From: Ruminococcus sp. UBA3767
GTDB lineage: Bacteria; Bacillota; Clostridia; Oscillospirales; Ruminococcaceae
Length of the DNA stretch: 28,959 bases
Assembly: GCA_002371625.1 (NCBI GenBank)
Contig: DFFV01000015.1
Location: forward strand, 1-28,959
Direction of reading: 5' to 3'
Positions 15,172 through 22,528 of the stretch are shown here, piece by piece; the first letter of the stretch is position 1, and each line of letters begins with the position of its first letter. The notes under the pieces were generated by a model. That model ran no database searches, was not told the DNA's origin, and saw only the letters and a program-made list of their open reading frames with translations. A program made the position numbers and the translations under genes.

Positions 15172-16128
15172 ATGAAAATCGGTATACTTACAAGCGGCGG
15201 CGATGCCCCGGGAATGAATTCGGTAGTCAGAGCTGTCTGCCGTTCAGGTCTTAACAAGGGCATGAAAGTCGTAGGAATAATGAGAGGATATAACGGACTG
15301 CTCAACGGTGATGTTATTGAAATGAACGCAATGACAGTTTCAGGCATCATCCAGAGAGGCGGTACCTGCCTTTATACAGCAAGATGTAACGAGTTCAGGA
15401 ATATCGAGGGCGTTAAAAAGGCTAAGGATAACTGCGTTAAAATGGGACTTGACGGTATCGTCGTAGTCGGCGGTGACGGTTCTTTCAGAGGCGCAGCTGA
15501 TCTTTCTGCACAGGGTATCCCTTGCATAGGTATCCCGGGAACTATCGATAACGATATTGCCTGCACAGATTATACTATCGGTTATGATACAGCTATGAAT
15601 ACAGCTACACAGATGATCGATAAGATCTGCGATACAGCTGCTTCACACGACAGATGCTCTGTTGTTGAGGTAATGGGAAGAAAGGCCGGTCATATCGCTA
15701 TAAACGTAGCGGTTGCCTGCGGCGCTGTTGCTTGCATCACTCTTGAAAAGGATTATGACCTTGACGAGATCGCTAAGAGAATGATCGCTGCAAAGGCTCA
15801 CGGAAAGACTCACTTCATCGTTGTAGTTTCCGAGGGAGTCGGCAAGACAGATTACATAACCAAGACACTTCAGGATCTTACAGGCGTTGAATCAAGAGCT
15901 ACTGTTCTTGGTCACGTTCAGAGAGGCGGCGCTCCTACACTCAGAGACAGAGTTGCTGCTACAAGACTTGGCTATCATGCTGTTGAACTGCTTGAGCAGG
16001 GCATTGGCAACAAGGTTTGCGGATTTAAGAAGGGTGAAGTTTACGATGTAGATATCCAGGAGGCTCTTAAGATGACAAAGCCTTTCGAGGACGATCTGTA
16101 CGAGATCCTTAATAAAACTGCATTCTGA
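15172..16128 (+). CDS. pfkA: ATP-dependent 6-phosphofructokinase
   Basis: 318 residues, normal for bacterial PfkA. It phosphorylates fructose 6-phosphate at C1, the committed step of glycolysis, in the cytosol. Motifs: GGDAPGMN near the N-terminus (ATP), GGDGSFRGA and PGTIDNDIACTDYT (the glycines after GGD and in PGTIDND mark ATP rather than pyrophosphate as donor; the catalytic Asp is in TIDND), MGRKAGH, and ATVLGHVQRGGAPTLRDR for the sugar phosphate. AAGGAGGAAAAC precedes the ATG; an upstream in-frame ATG at 15145 lacks a ribosome site. Codon choice is typical of a well-expressed gene. It is followed at 20 bp by the THF riboswitch, with no terminator seen between. Confidence 0.97.
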   Translation: MKIGILTSGGDAPGMNSVVRAVCRSGLNKGMKVVGIMRGYNGLLNGDVIEMNAMTVSGIIQRGGTCLYTARCNEFRNIEGVKKAKDNCVKMGLDGIVVVGGDGSFRGAADLSAQGIPCIGIPGTIDNDIACTDYTIGYDTAMNTATQMIDKICDTAASHDRCSVVEVMGRKAGHIAINVAVACGAVACITLEKDYDLDEIAKRMIAAKAHGKTHFIVVVSEGVGKTDYITKTLQDLTGVESRATVLGHVQRGGAPTLRDRVAATRLGYHAVELLEQGIGNKVCGFKKGEVYDVDIQEALKMTKPFEDDLYEILNKTAF

Positions 16129-16134
16129 TATAAC
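16126..16134 (+). promoter_or_regulatory. Possible extended -10 promoter for the riboswitch/folT unit
   Basis: TGA-TATAAC overlaps the pfkA stop codon, forming a TGn-TATAAC extended -10. No good -35 is seen. A start near 16141 would place the riboswitch at the 5' end of the RNA; otherwise folT depends on pfkA read-through. Confidence 0.35.
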
Positions 16135-16147
16135 ACACACGATAATA

Positions 16148-16257
16148 ACAGAGTAGAGATCTAAGCGTTAAGTGCCTGACGGACGGGGAGTTGCCGGCGG
16201 GACGAAAAGGAAATGCATCATGCAGGTCCTTGCGGTTTAGATCTCGCATCCCGCTGA
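16148..16257 (+). promoter_or_regulatory. Tetrahydrofolate (THF) riboswitch aptamer
   Basis: The landmarks of the THF riboswitch class appear in order: AGAGTAGA, the long-range helix strand GAGATCTAA, GCGTTAAGTG, GGACGGGGAGTTG, ACGAAAAGG, the pairing strand CCTTGCGG, the matching helix strand TTAGATCTC, and CATCCCGCTG closing the aptamer. The helix strands 16156-16164 and 16236-16244 are complementary, as are AAGG and CCTT. It precedes a FolT-like vitamin transporter, the known target of this class. About 70 nt separate it from the start codon; I could not identify the switching helix. Confidence 0.88.
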
Positions 16258-16327
16258 ATGTGTAATAGGAGCTTTTCATAAATTTCCATTATGCACAAAG
16301 CGACAGCTCGCATAAGGAGGAATATTT

Positions 16328-16933
16328 ATGAAGAGCTTTTTTAGTATGTTCAAAACTTCGGCAAAGGAATTCAAAAGCATAAAGAGCATGGCAATAACGG
16401 GATCGTTTATCGCTGTATCCATGCTTATTGAATCATTCTCTATCGATATCGGGTATACCAAGCTGAACTTTGCGTTTGTTGCAATTGCCGTTATAGGTAT
16501 GCTGTTTGGTCCTGCGGTAAGCGTTTTTGCAGGTTTTGCTTGTGATCTGGTAGGCTTTATTGTGCATCCGACAGGCGGATTTTTCCCCGCGTTCACTCTC
16601 GTTGCAGGCCTGCAGGGACTTATCTACGGCGTTTGCCTGTACCATAAGTTCAGCGTTCATCCTATCCGTGTTAAAGGCAAGGATATAACTATGTATCTGA
16701 GAATGGTGATAGCAAGGTCCCTTGATGTCGTTATCATCAATTTGTTTATCAATACCGCATTACTGCTGCACTACGGCTTTATCCCCAAAGCTGCGTATTC
16801 TTCAGCTGTCGTGGCAAGGGCAGCTAAAAATGCGCTGGAGCTTGCGGTCGATCTGCCGCTGATGTTTATAGTGCTCCCCGTGTGTCTTGCGGCGTATAAG
16901 AGAACGGTCAGGAGCAGCGCAGGAGCAAGCTGA
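16328..16933 (+). CDS. folT: ECF transporter S component, folate-specific FolT type
   Basis: 201-residue integral membrane protein with about five or six hydrophobic helices. AAGGAGG lies seven bases before the ATG. Family features: MAITGSFIAVSMLIE in the first helix, LNFAFVAIAVIGMLFGPAVS, and the RSLDVVIINLFINTALLLHYG segment, close to the R-x-iinxxLNTxWLxxxYG pattern of FolT. The S component binds the vitamin and works with the shared EcfT/EcfA module (absent here) to import folate. The THF riboswitch directly upstream is the strongest evidence for substrate: high cellular THF should lower its expression. A strong terminator follows. Confidence 0.92.
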   Translation: MKSFFSMFKTSAKEFKSIKSMAITGSFIAVSMLIESFSIDIGYTKLNFAFVAIAVIGMLFGPAVSVFAGFACDLVGFIVHPTGGFFPAFTLVAGLQGLIYGVCLYHKFSVHPIRVKGKDITMYLRMVIARSLDVVIINLFINTALLLHYGFIPKAAYSSAVVARAAKNALELAVDLPLMFIVLPVCLAAYKRTVRSSAGAS

Positions 16934-16946
16934 TATTCAAATATGC

Positions 16947-16980
16947 AAAACGAGGAAAATAGCTTTCCTCGTTTTTTATT
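16947..16980 (+). terminator. Terminator after folT
   Basis: Stem CGAGGAAA / TTTCCTCG with a 5-nt loop, preceded by four A and followed by six T. Confidence 0.92.
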
Positions 16981-17001
16981 GCCGTAAAAATGGTTTAATG
17001 C

Positions 17002-17030
17002 TTGCAATAATCAGAAAAATGGTGTATAAT
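17002..17030 (+). promoter_or_regulatory. Promoter of proC and probably the following genes
   Basis: TTGCAA (17002-17007), a 17-bp spacer and TATAAT (17025-17030). Confidence 0.82.
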
Positions 17031-17062
17031 ACTATTTATATGAGTAAAAGGAGTTGGCTTTC

Positions 17063-17863
17063 ATGGTGAATGTTGGTTTTATTGGCTGCGGAAATATGGG
17101 TATGGCTATAATGAATGGTATCCTTTCAAGCGATATGAGCAAGGATATCAGACTTTTTGCTTATGATAAGTTCGATGAGGCTCTTGAAAAAGCCAAAGCA
17201 GCTGGCGTTCAGGCATTAGGCAGCGCAGCTGACGTTGTTAAGAACTGTAAGTATGTGTTCTTCGCAATAAAACCGCAGCAGCTCGATGAGGTGCTGGACG
17301 AGGCTGCAAGTGCAGTAACAGCTGAAACCGTGATTGTTTCGATACTTGCAGGCATAACTGACGAGTATTATGCTAAAAGAACAGTCAGCGGCGCTAAGGT
17401 CGTGCTGGTAATGCCAAATACCCCGTTCCTGCTCGGAGAAGGTGCAACTGCACTTTCACGCTCGGACAGCGTGAGCGATGAGGAATTTGACCTTGTTTGT
17501 AAAATTTTCTCCTCGGGAGGAATAAGCAAGGTGATAGATAAGGATAAAATGAAGGAGATAATCGCTATAAACGGTTCTTCTCCAGCATTTATATATTTGT
17601 ATACTCAGTATTTTGTTGACTATGCTAAAAGCGTCGGCATTGATGAGGACACCGCAAAGGAATTGTTCGCAAAGTCGCTTATAGGCTCGGCAAAAATGAT
17701 AACCGACAGCGGCAGGAGCCTTGATGAGCTTATTCAAATGGTCTCCTCAAAAGGCGGAACAACTATCGCAGGGCTTGAAAAGCTCCGTGAAAACGGTCTT
17801 TCAAAGGCTGTTGAAGAGTGCTGCAAGGCTTGCACAAACAGAGCTTACGAGCTTTCAAAGTAG
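17063..17863 (+). CDS. proC: Pyrroline-5-carboxylate reductase
   Basis: 266 residues, normal for ProC. It reduces 1-pyrroline-5-carboxylate to proline with NAD(P)H, the last step of proline synthesis. Visible: N-terminal Rossmann fold GFIGCGNMGMAI, FFAIKPQQL, VMPNTPFLLGEG, and the C-terminal helical dimer domain with NGSSPAFIY, then VSSKGGTTIAGL, both strongly conserved in ProC. The ATG at 17063 has AAAAGGAG nine bases upstream; an in-frame TTG nine bases earlier is less likely. It heads a run of four plus-strand genes with short gaps and no terminator until 19.86 kb. Confidence 0.96.
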   Translation: MVNVGFIGCGNMGMAIMNGILSSDMSKDIRLFAYDKFDEALEKAKAAGVQALGSAADVVKNCKYVFFAIKPQQLDEVLDEAASAVTAETVIVSILAGITDEYYAKRTVSGAKVVLVMPNTPFLLGEGATALSRSDSVSDEEFDLVCKIFSSGGISKVIDKDKMKEIIAINGSSPAFIYLYTQYFVDYAKSVGIDEDTAKELFAKSLIGSAKMITDSGRSLDELIQMVSSKGGTTIAGLEKLRENGLSKAVEECCKACTNRAYELSK

Positions 17864-17912
17864 AATAATCACAGCTTGACCGCATATACATTTACCAGAG
17901 AGGGTGATGTAT

Positions 17913-18506
17913 ATGCATATAAGAAAAAAACTAAGCATCTCAGCCAAAATGTACGGCTCTATGCTTGCCGTTATACTTCTGGGAGCAGCGGTAGGCAGCA
18001 TAATTTACGGTGCTATGGAGCAGTCTTTTGCTCAAAGGCTTGAAAAGCTGGGCAGCGGTTTTGTACTTCTAAGAAGTGAGCAGCGCTTTTCACTTATACT
18101 TTTAAGAACGCTCAGCTCATCTACGCTTTTCCTGTTCGTTATATTCCTCTCGGGGTTTTGTCCCGTGGGACATCTTATGTCCGCAGCTGCGCTTGGCGTA
18201 AGGGGGATAGGAATGGGAGTGATGCTCTCTCAGCTGTATCTTCACAGCGGCGCAAAAGCAATTGCCGTCTGCACAGCAGGCTCTTTGCCAAATGCTATCA
18301 TTTCAAGTGCAGCGCTTGCACTTGCAGCAAGAGAAGCGGTCTGCCTTTCAAATACCTATGCCTTGTTCACTCTTTCGGACAGGCAGGAGCAGGGCTTGAA
18401 GGAACAGGTAAAGCTGTATTGCACCAAGTTTGCCGTGCTTGAAGCTGTAATGGCACTTTGTGCAGGACTTGACTGCCTGAGTGCGCTGCTGATAAACAAG
18501 CTGTAA
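17913..18506 (+). CDS. SpoIIM-like (stage II sporulation protein M family) membrane protein
   Basis: 197 residues from the ATG at 17913, which has GAGAGGG eight bases upstream; two start-like codons just before it fit less well. Four to five hydrophobic segments, including YGSMLAVILLGAAVGSIIYG, STLFLFVIFLSGFCPVG, SAAALGVRGIGMGVMLSQL and AVCTAGSLPNAIISSAALA. The small-residue-rich GxxxG pattern and the SLPNAIIS segment resemble SpoIIM (DUF95), where LPxNxI is typical. In spore formers SpoIIM anchors the SpoIID/SpoIIP peptidoglycan hydrolases during engulfment; partners are not in this window. Identity rests on memory of family patterns, so it is moderate. Confidence 0.7.
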   Translation: MHIRKKLSISAKMYGSMLAVILLGAAVGSIIYGAMEQSFAQRLEKLGSGFVLLRSEQRFSLILLRTLSSSTLFLFVIFLSGFCPVGHLMSAAALGVRGIGMGVMLSQLYLHSGAKAIAVCTAGSLPNAIISSAALALAAREAVCLSNTYALFTLSDRQEQGLKEQVKLYCTKFAVLEAVMALCAGLDCLSALLINKL

Positions 18507-18543
18507 TAAGAATAAATGCAGAATAGAAATTATGGGGTATAAA

Positions 18544-18939
18544 ATGGATAAGATATGGGAAGAAATGTACGAAGCTGCAAAGGCTGTGCTTGCACCACGC
18601 AAGGTATCCGATTATGTTACCTGCGGTGAGGTCGCAGCAGCAGTTCGTTCAAAATCGGGGAAGATTTATACGGGAGTTTGCATAGATACCTGTTCTTCGC
18701 TCGGTATTTGTGCCGAAAGAAATGCCGTATTCAATATGCTGACCAACGGTGAGCAGGAGATAGACAAGGTGCTTTGTATCCTGCCCGACGGCTCAAACGG
18801 TGCGCCGTGCGGTGCCTGCCGAGAGCTTATGGTGCAGCTTATGCCGGGAAGATACTACGATATCGAGATACTTGCGGATCATACTACCGGCAGAGTCGTA
18901 AAGCTGGGCGATATAACGCCTGAATGGTGGATAAAGTAA
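18544..18939 (+). CDS. Cytidine deaminase-like zinc hydrolase
   Basis: 131 residues from the ATG at 18544, with GGGG six bases upstream; an in-frame ATG at 18532 lacks a good ribosome site. It has the zinc-deaminase signature: CAERNAV supplies Cys and the catalytic Glu, and PCGACREL supplies the other two zinc Cys. The length and C-AE / PCxxC arrangement fit the tetrameric cytidine deaminase or blasticidin-S deaminase-like branch, acting in pyrimidine salvage (cytidine to uridine). It ends in an unusual EWWIK. The exact nucleoside cannot be read; a non-cytidine substrate is possible. It follows the SpoIIM-like gene by 37 bp. Confidence 0.85.
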   Translation: MDKIWEEMYEAAKAVLAPRKVSDYVTCGEVAAAVRSKSGKIYTGVCIDTCSSLGICAERNAVFNMLTNGEQEIDKVLCILPDGSNGAPCGACRELMVQLMPGRYYDIEILADHTTGRVVKLGDITPEWWIK

Positions 18940-18999
18940 ACAGCTGCTTGTCAAAGCAGATAGGTAAGGAAATATAAAAATAAAGGACTGATCTTTTAA

Positions 19000-19809
19000 A
19001 TGGCATTGTTCCCAAGAAACGAAAACCACGGCGGTGTGCTCAGAGCGCCCCGTGAAAAAACAGGCTTTGTTAAGTATGCGAGCATTTACCTTACGCATTT
19101 CTGGAAGCTGTTAGCGCTCAATTTCATATATTTTGTTTTCTGTATACCGATAATCACAATCGGTCCTGCAACAGCTGCAATGACCAAGGTGTGCAGGAAC
19201 TATTATCAGGAAAGGCACGCATATCTTTTTGCGGATTTCTGGAAAGCATTCAAGCAGAACTTCAAGCAGGGCGTTGTATTCGGATTGATAAATACTATCT
19301 TTGCAGCAGGCTTTCTTGTGGGAATACCGTTTTACTGGAGCTGGGCAAAGGAAATGCCGATGATGTATGCGCCTATGTTCATAAGCATAGCGTTTATGCT
19401 GGTGCTTATAATGATGAGCGGCTACATATTCATAATGGTCAGCTCCACAAACCTCAAGGTAAAGCAGATACTTAAAAACTCGTTTATTCTCGTTTACCTC
19501 GGGCTGAAGCGTTCACTTGCATTCCTGGTGATATATGTTGCGCTTATGTCGCTGTTGCTGCTGTTCTTCCCGGTATCACTCATTTTTGCGGCGATATTCC
19601 CGTTCTCGTTCATCGCTTACGTCGATTGCAGCTGCTGCTACCCGATAGTAAGAAAGTACATAATCCAGCCTTACTACGACCAGAGAGGCGAGGAGAACCC
19701 TGAGGACGTATACCTTGATACTCACGACGAGAGAGTGTTTGTTGATACGCCCGAATATGTTACCGATTCGCAGAGAAAGGCGAAAAAGAAGAAAAAGGTC
19801 ATAAAATAA
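19000..19809 (+). CDS. YesL-like (DUF624) membrane protein
   Basis: 269 residues with five or six hydrophobic segments. The signature stretch FWKLLALNFIYFVFCIPIIT, followed by IGPATAAM and later FWKAFKQNFKQG, is diagnostic of the YesL/DUF624 family. The C-terminus is polar and Lys-rich (KKKKK). YesL-type proteins are often near carbohydrate uptake genes, but their role is unknown and no such genes are next to it here. AAAGGA lies about 14 bases upstream of the ATG, a weak spacing. It is the last gene of the proC run before a bidirectional terminator. Confidence 0.88.
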   Translation: MALFPRNENHGGVLRAPREKTGFVKYASIYLTHFWKLLALNFIYFVFCIPIITIGPATAAMTKVCRNYYQERHAYLFADFWKAFKQNFKQGVVFGLINTIFAAGFLVGIPFYWSWAKEMPMMYAPMFISIAFMLVLIMMSGYIFIMVSSTNLKVKQILKNSFILVYLGLKRSLAFLVIYVALMSLLLLFFPVSLIFAAIFPFSFIAYVDCSCCYPIVRKYIIQPYYDQRGEENPEDVYLDTHDERVFVDTPEYVTDSQRKAKKKKKVIK

Positions 19810-19860
19810 AAAAACAGCTGCTGCACTTTGTGGTTTAAGTGCGGCAGCTTATTTGTTTTA
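19810..19860 (+). terminator. Bidirectional terminator between yesL-like gene and prfB
   Basis: Thirteen-base stem AGCTGCTGCACTT / AAGTGCGGCAGCT with one G-U pair and an 8-nt loop, A-rich before and T-rich after (ATTTGTTTT). It serves both convergent genes. Confidence 0.88.
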
Positions 19861-20982
19861 TCAGTTCTTTTCTATCTCACCAAGTGAAAGTGCTTTGAGA
19901 TAAGCGTTTATAAATCCGTCAAGGTCACCGTCCATTACAGCATCAACATTCGCCGTTTCATAACCTGTGCGAACGTCCTTAACGAGCGTGTAAGGCATGA
20001 ACACATAGTTCCTTATCTGCGAGCCCCATGCGATCTCTTTCTGAACTCCCTTGATGTCGCTAATCTTTTCAAGGTGCTCACGCTCTTTTATCTTAACAAG
20101 CTCTGCCTTGAGCAGCTTCATAGCGTATTCACGGTTCTGGAACTGGCTTCGCTGAGTCTGGCAGGAAGTTACGATACCTGTCGGCTTGTGGATAAGTCTT
20201 ACAGCAGAGGAGGTCTTGTTTATATGCTGACCGCCTGCTCCTGAGGAACGGAACACCTGCATCTCAATATCCTCGGGACGAATATCCACTTCAATGGTAT
20301 CATCTATCTCAGGCATAACATCTGCTGCTGCAAATGAAGTCTGCCTTGCACCTGCTGCGTTGAAAGGGGAGATACGCACAAGTCTGTGAACTCCTGCTTC
20401 GCTTTTCAGGTAACCGTAAGCGTTTTCACCCTCTACCATGAGCGTAACGCTTTTAAGTCCTGCTTCGCTCCCTTCAAGGAAATCAAGCGTTGATACCTTG
20501 AAGCCGTGCTTTTCAGCCCAGTGTGTGTACATTCTGAACAGCATTTCCGTCCAGTCCTGCGCCTCTGTTCCGCCTGCGCCTGCGTGCAGCTCGATTATCG
20601 CATTTGATTTGTCATATTCACCTGTGAGAAGTGTAGCAAGCGAAGCCTCATCGAGCTTTTCCTTGAGCTTTTCGACCTCCTGCTGTATCTCCTCGATCAT
20701 GCTGTCGTCATCTTCCTCGGCAGCCATTTCCAGCATTACTTCTATATCATCGTAAGAAGTGGTGAAATCCTTGTATTTCTCCAGCTTGCCTTCAAGAGCC
20801 CTTGTTTCCTGGAGCACCTCCTGAGACTTTTCAAGATCATCCCAGAAACCCGGCTCGGCAGCCTTTTCATGCAGCTCCTCTATTCTTTCCTTTGAGTTTT
20901 CGATATCGTATACGTCACCCAGCTCTTTAATGATAGGCTTCATCGCTGTGAGCTGCGACCTGAGGTTCTCCAAAAATACCAT
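19861..20982 (-). CDS. prfB: Peptide chain release factor 2
   Basis: 373-residue RF2 that recognises UGA and UAA stop codons and triggers peptidyl-tRNA hydrolysis. Stop-codon recognition tripeptide Ser-Pro-Phe at 205-207 (RISPF) and catalytic GGQ at 250-252 (GAGGQHINKTSS) are present; SPF separates RF2 from RF1 (PxT). Domain 1 is a helical coiled coil (about 1-115). AAGGAG lies eight bases before the ATG. The frame is continuous where many RF2 genes have a +1 programmed frameshift at an in-frame UGA near codon 26, so this copy lacks that control. A terminator follows. Confidence 0.97.
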   Translation of the reverse strand: MVFLENLRSQLTAMKPIIKELGDVYDIENSKERIEELHEKAAEPGFWDDLEKSQEVLQETRALEGKLEKYKDFTTSYDDIEVMLEMAAEEDDDSMIEEIQQEVEKLKEKLDEASLATLLTGEYDKSNAIIELHAGAGGTEAQDWTEMLFRMYTHWAEKHGFKVSTLDFLEGSEAGLKSVTLMVEGENAYGYLKSEAGVHRLVRISPFNAAGARQTSFAAADVMPEIDDTIEVDIRPEDIEMQVFRSSGAGGQHINKTSSAVRLIHKPTGIVTSCQTQRSQFQNREYAMKLLKAELVKIKEREHLEKISDIKGVQKEIAWGSQIRNYVFMPYTLVKDVRTGYETANVDAVMDGDLDGFINAYLKALSLGEIEKN

Positions 20983-21014
20983 TTTATCAATCTCCTTAAA
21001 ACATCTTAATGTAT

Positions 21015-21043
21015 ATTATAGAACTTTTTTTCGTAAAAGTAAA
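21015..21043 (-). promoter_or_regulatory. Promoter of prfB
   Basis: Minus strand: TATAAT (21015-21020) preceded at 17 bp by TTTACT (21038-21043). Confidence 0.7.
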
Positions 21044-21082
21044 GAAAAAAATAAAAAAACTATGGTAATTTGAAAAAAAGTG

Positions 21083-21091
21083 TGCTATAAT
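21083..21091 (+). promoter_or_regulatory. Extended -10 promoter of the RING/zinc-ribbon gene
   Basis: TGC directly before a perfect TATAAT (21086-21091), the TGn extended -10 form; the wider TGTGCTATAAT is identical to that at the topoisomerase promoter. No good -35 is seen at 17 bp. Confidence 0.65.
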
Positions 21092-21132
21092 GAATTGAAA
21101 TATGTATACTTTTCATGGAAAGGATATGGACA

Positions 21133-22062
21133 ATGGCTGATTATATCGGATCAAAATGTATCATCTGCGGAAACAGCTTTGCTGAAAATGATGATGTTGT
21201 CGTTTGCCCCGAGTGCGGTACGCCTTATCACCGTGAATGCTATAAGCAGGCAGGTGAGTGCGTCAATAAAGAACTGCACGAAAAGGGCGCTTCCTGGACA
21301 AAGGAAGAGAATGCTGACGGCATCAGATGCAGACGGTGCGGCTATAATAACGATAAGGATAAGCTGTTCTGCGAAAGCTGCGGAACTGCCCTGCACGAAA
21401 CGGTCGAGGAAACTGAAGACCGTGAAAGCAAGCAGGGGACTTATTCGGGAGAAACAAATGATGGCAGGGTAGAGTTTTCACCTTTTGGTGAAAGAACTGT
21501 CTACGATAAGGACTCTGTTATCGACGGGATCAAGCTCGAGGACTATGCCGGGTATGTAAAGTCAAATCCCTTTACATTTCTTATGAGCTTTATCAGGTTC
21601 GGAAAGTACGGCGGAAAGCTGTCGCTGAATATAGGCGCATTCCTGTTTCCCGAGGTATATTACCTGTTCAGGAAAATGAAGGTGCTGGGAATGATCTCGC
21701 TTATCGTCTGCGCTGCTCTTACAGTGCCGATGATGATAGCACAGTTCGCAGTAGGCTATGCAGGCTTCAAGATAGCGTTCTCTTTTGATACCACCAGCGG
21801 TACTTTCAAGATGATCGCCGATGTTAGCTGGTATGTGCTGATGATGTGGAAGATCGTTTCGGGACTTATGGCTAATTATTTCTATTACCGCAAAGCCAAG
21901 AGCGATATAACCCGTATAAGAAAGACCTCGGACGGTGAGGAAGAGGTTAAGGAAAGGATCGCTGCAAAGGGCGGCGTTTCATGGGCGTATGCTCTCGTTG
22001 GGTATGGCTTTTTCACCTCGCTGGTGATAGGAACGGTATTTTTGTTCAATAGGATACTGTAA
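21133..22062 (+). CDS. RING-finger / zinc-ribbon membrane protein (DUF2628-like)
   Basis: 309 residues from the ATG at 21133, with AAAGGA eight bases upstream. Residues about 8-45 form a RING-like zinc module (CIICG, CPECG, YHRECYK), followed by a zinc ribbon (CRRCG, CESCG, about 65-85) and an acidic linker. Three or four membrane helices come after about residue 150, starting with SLNIGAFLFPEVYYLFRKM, a pattern seen in DUF2628-type proteins. Bacterial RING modules of this kind have no shown ubiquitin-ligase role; protein-protein contact is the usual assumption. The gene stands alone between its own promoter and a strong terminator. Confidence 0.87.
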   Translation: MADYIGSKCIICGNSFAENDDVVVCPECGTPYHRECYKQAGECVNKELHEKGASWTKEENADGIRCRRCGYNNDKDKLFCESCGTALHETVEETEDRESKQGTYSGETNDGRVEFSPFGERTVYDKDSVIDGIKLEDYAGYVKSNPFTFLMSFIRFGKYGGKLSLNIGAFLFPEVYYLFRKMKVLGMISLIVCAALTVPMMIAQFAVGYAGFKIAFSFDTTSGTFKMIADVSWYVLMMWKIVSGLMANYFYYRKAKSDITRIRKTSDGEEEVKERIAAKGGVSWAYALVGYGFFTSLVIGTVFLFNRIL

Positions 22063-22087
22063 AATTTACAAAATATTCATCTTTATA

Positions 22088-22120
22088 AAAACCTGCCCGT
22101 TGACATCGGGCGGGTTTTGT
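22088..22120 (+). terminator. Terminator after the RING gene, overlapping the rpsF promoter
   Basis: Twelve-base stem AAAACCTGCCCG / CGGGCGGGTTTT with one G-U pair. The 7-nt loop TTGACAT carries the next promoter's -35 box. Confidence 0.85.
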
Positions 22121-22128
22121 GTTATAAT
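22100..22128 (+). promoter_or_regulatory. Promoter of the rpsF-ssb-rpsR operon
   Basis: Perfect TTGACA (22100-22105), a 17-bp spacer and perfect TATAAT (22123-22128), with TGTGT before the -10. The -35 lies in the loop of the preceding terminator hairpin. Confidence 0.9.
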
Positions 22129-22190
22129 CTTTTAGTATCCTTGCTTGTATCGTAAGGTGCAGGCGAAATCCAGAAGGAGGTGCAATAAAG

Positions 22191-22478
22191 ATGGCAAAGA
22201 TCAACGAAAAGTACGAGGCTATGATTGTTTTCAGTGCAAAGCTTGAGGATGAGGGCGCAGCTCTTATCGAGAAGTTTGATGGTATGATCAAGGACAATGC
22301 CGAGGAAGTTGAGATGAACAACTGGGGCAAGCGTAAGCTGGCTTATGCTATCAACTACGAGACGGAGGGCACTTATGTTCTGTGGACATTCACAGCTAAG
22401 CCTGAGTTCCCTGCAGAGCTTGAGAGAGTTCTTGGGATCACAGACGGCGTTATCCGTTTCCTCGTTACAGTAAAGTAA
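22191..22478 (+). CDS. rpsF: 30S ribosomal protein S6
   Basis: 95-residue S6, which binds S18 on the platform of the small subunit. The start MAKINEKYEAMIVFSAKL and the NNWGKRKLAYAINYETEGTY segment (canonical WGxRxLAYxIxxxxxGxY) are diagnostic. AGGAGGTG lies eight bases before the ATG. It heads the classic rpsF-ssb-rpsR operon, with 50 bp to ssb and about 55 nt of leader. Confidence 0.97.
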   Translation: MAKINEKYEAMIVFSAKLEDEGAALIEKFDGMIKDNAEEVEMNNWGKRKLAYAINYETEGTYVLWTFTAKPEFPAELERVLGITDGVIRFLVTVK

Positions 22479-22528
22479 GTAACAGTTTGACAAGCAAAAG
22501 TCCGGTTTAACGAAAGAAGGGAAAGTTT

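Noticed and set aside
22129..22190. S6:S18-binding leader motif before rpsF
   Set aside because: This autoregulatory element is common in this position, but I could not find the expected CCG bulge within a convincing stem in the 60-nt leader.
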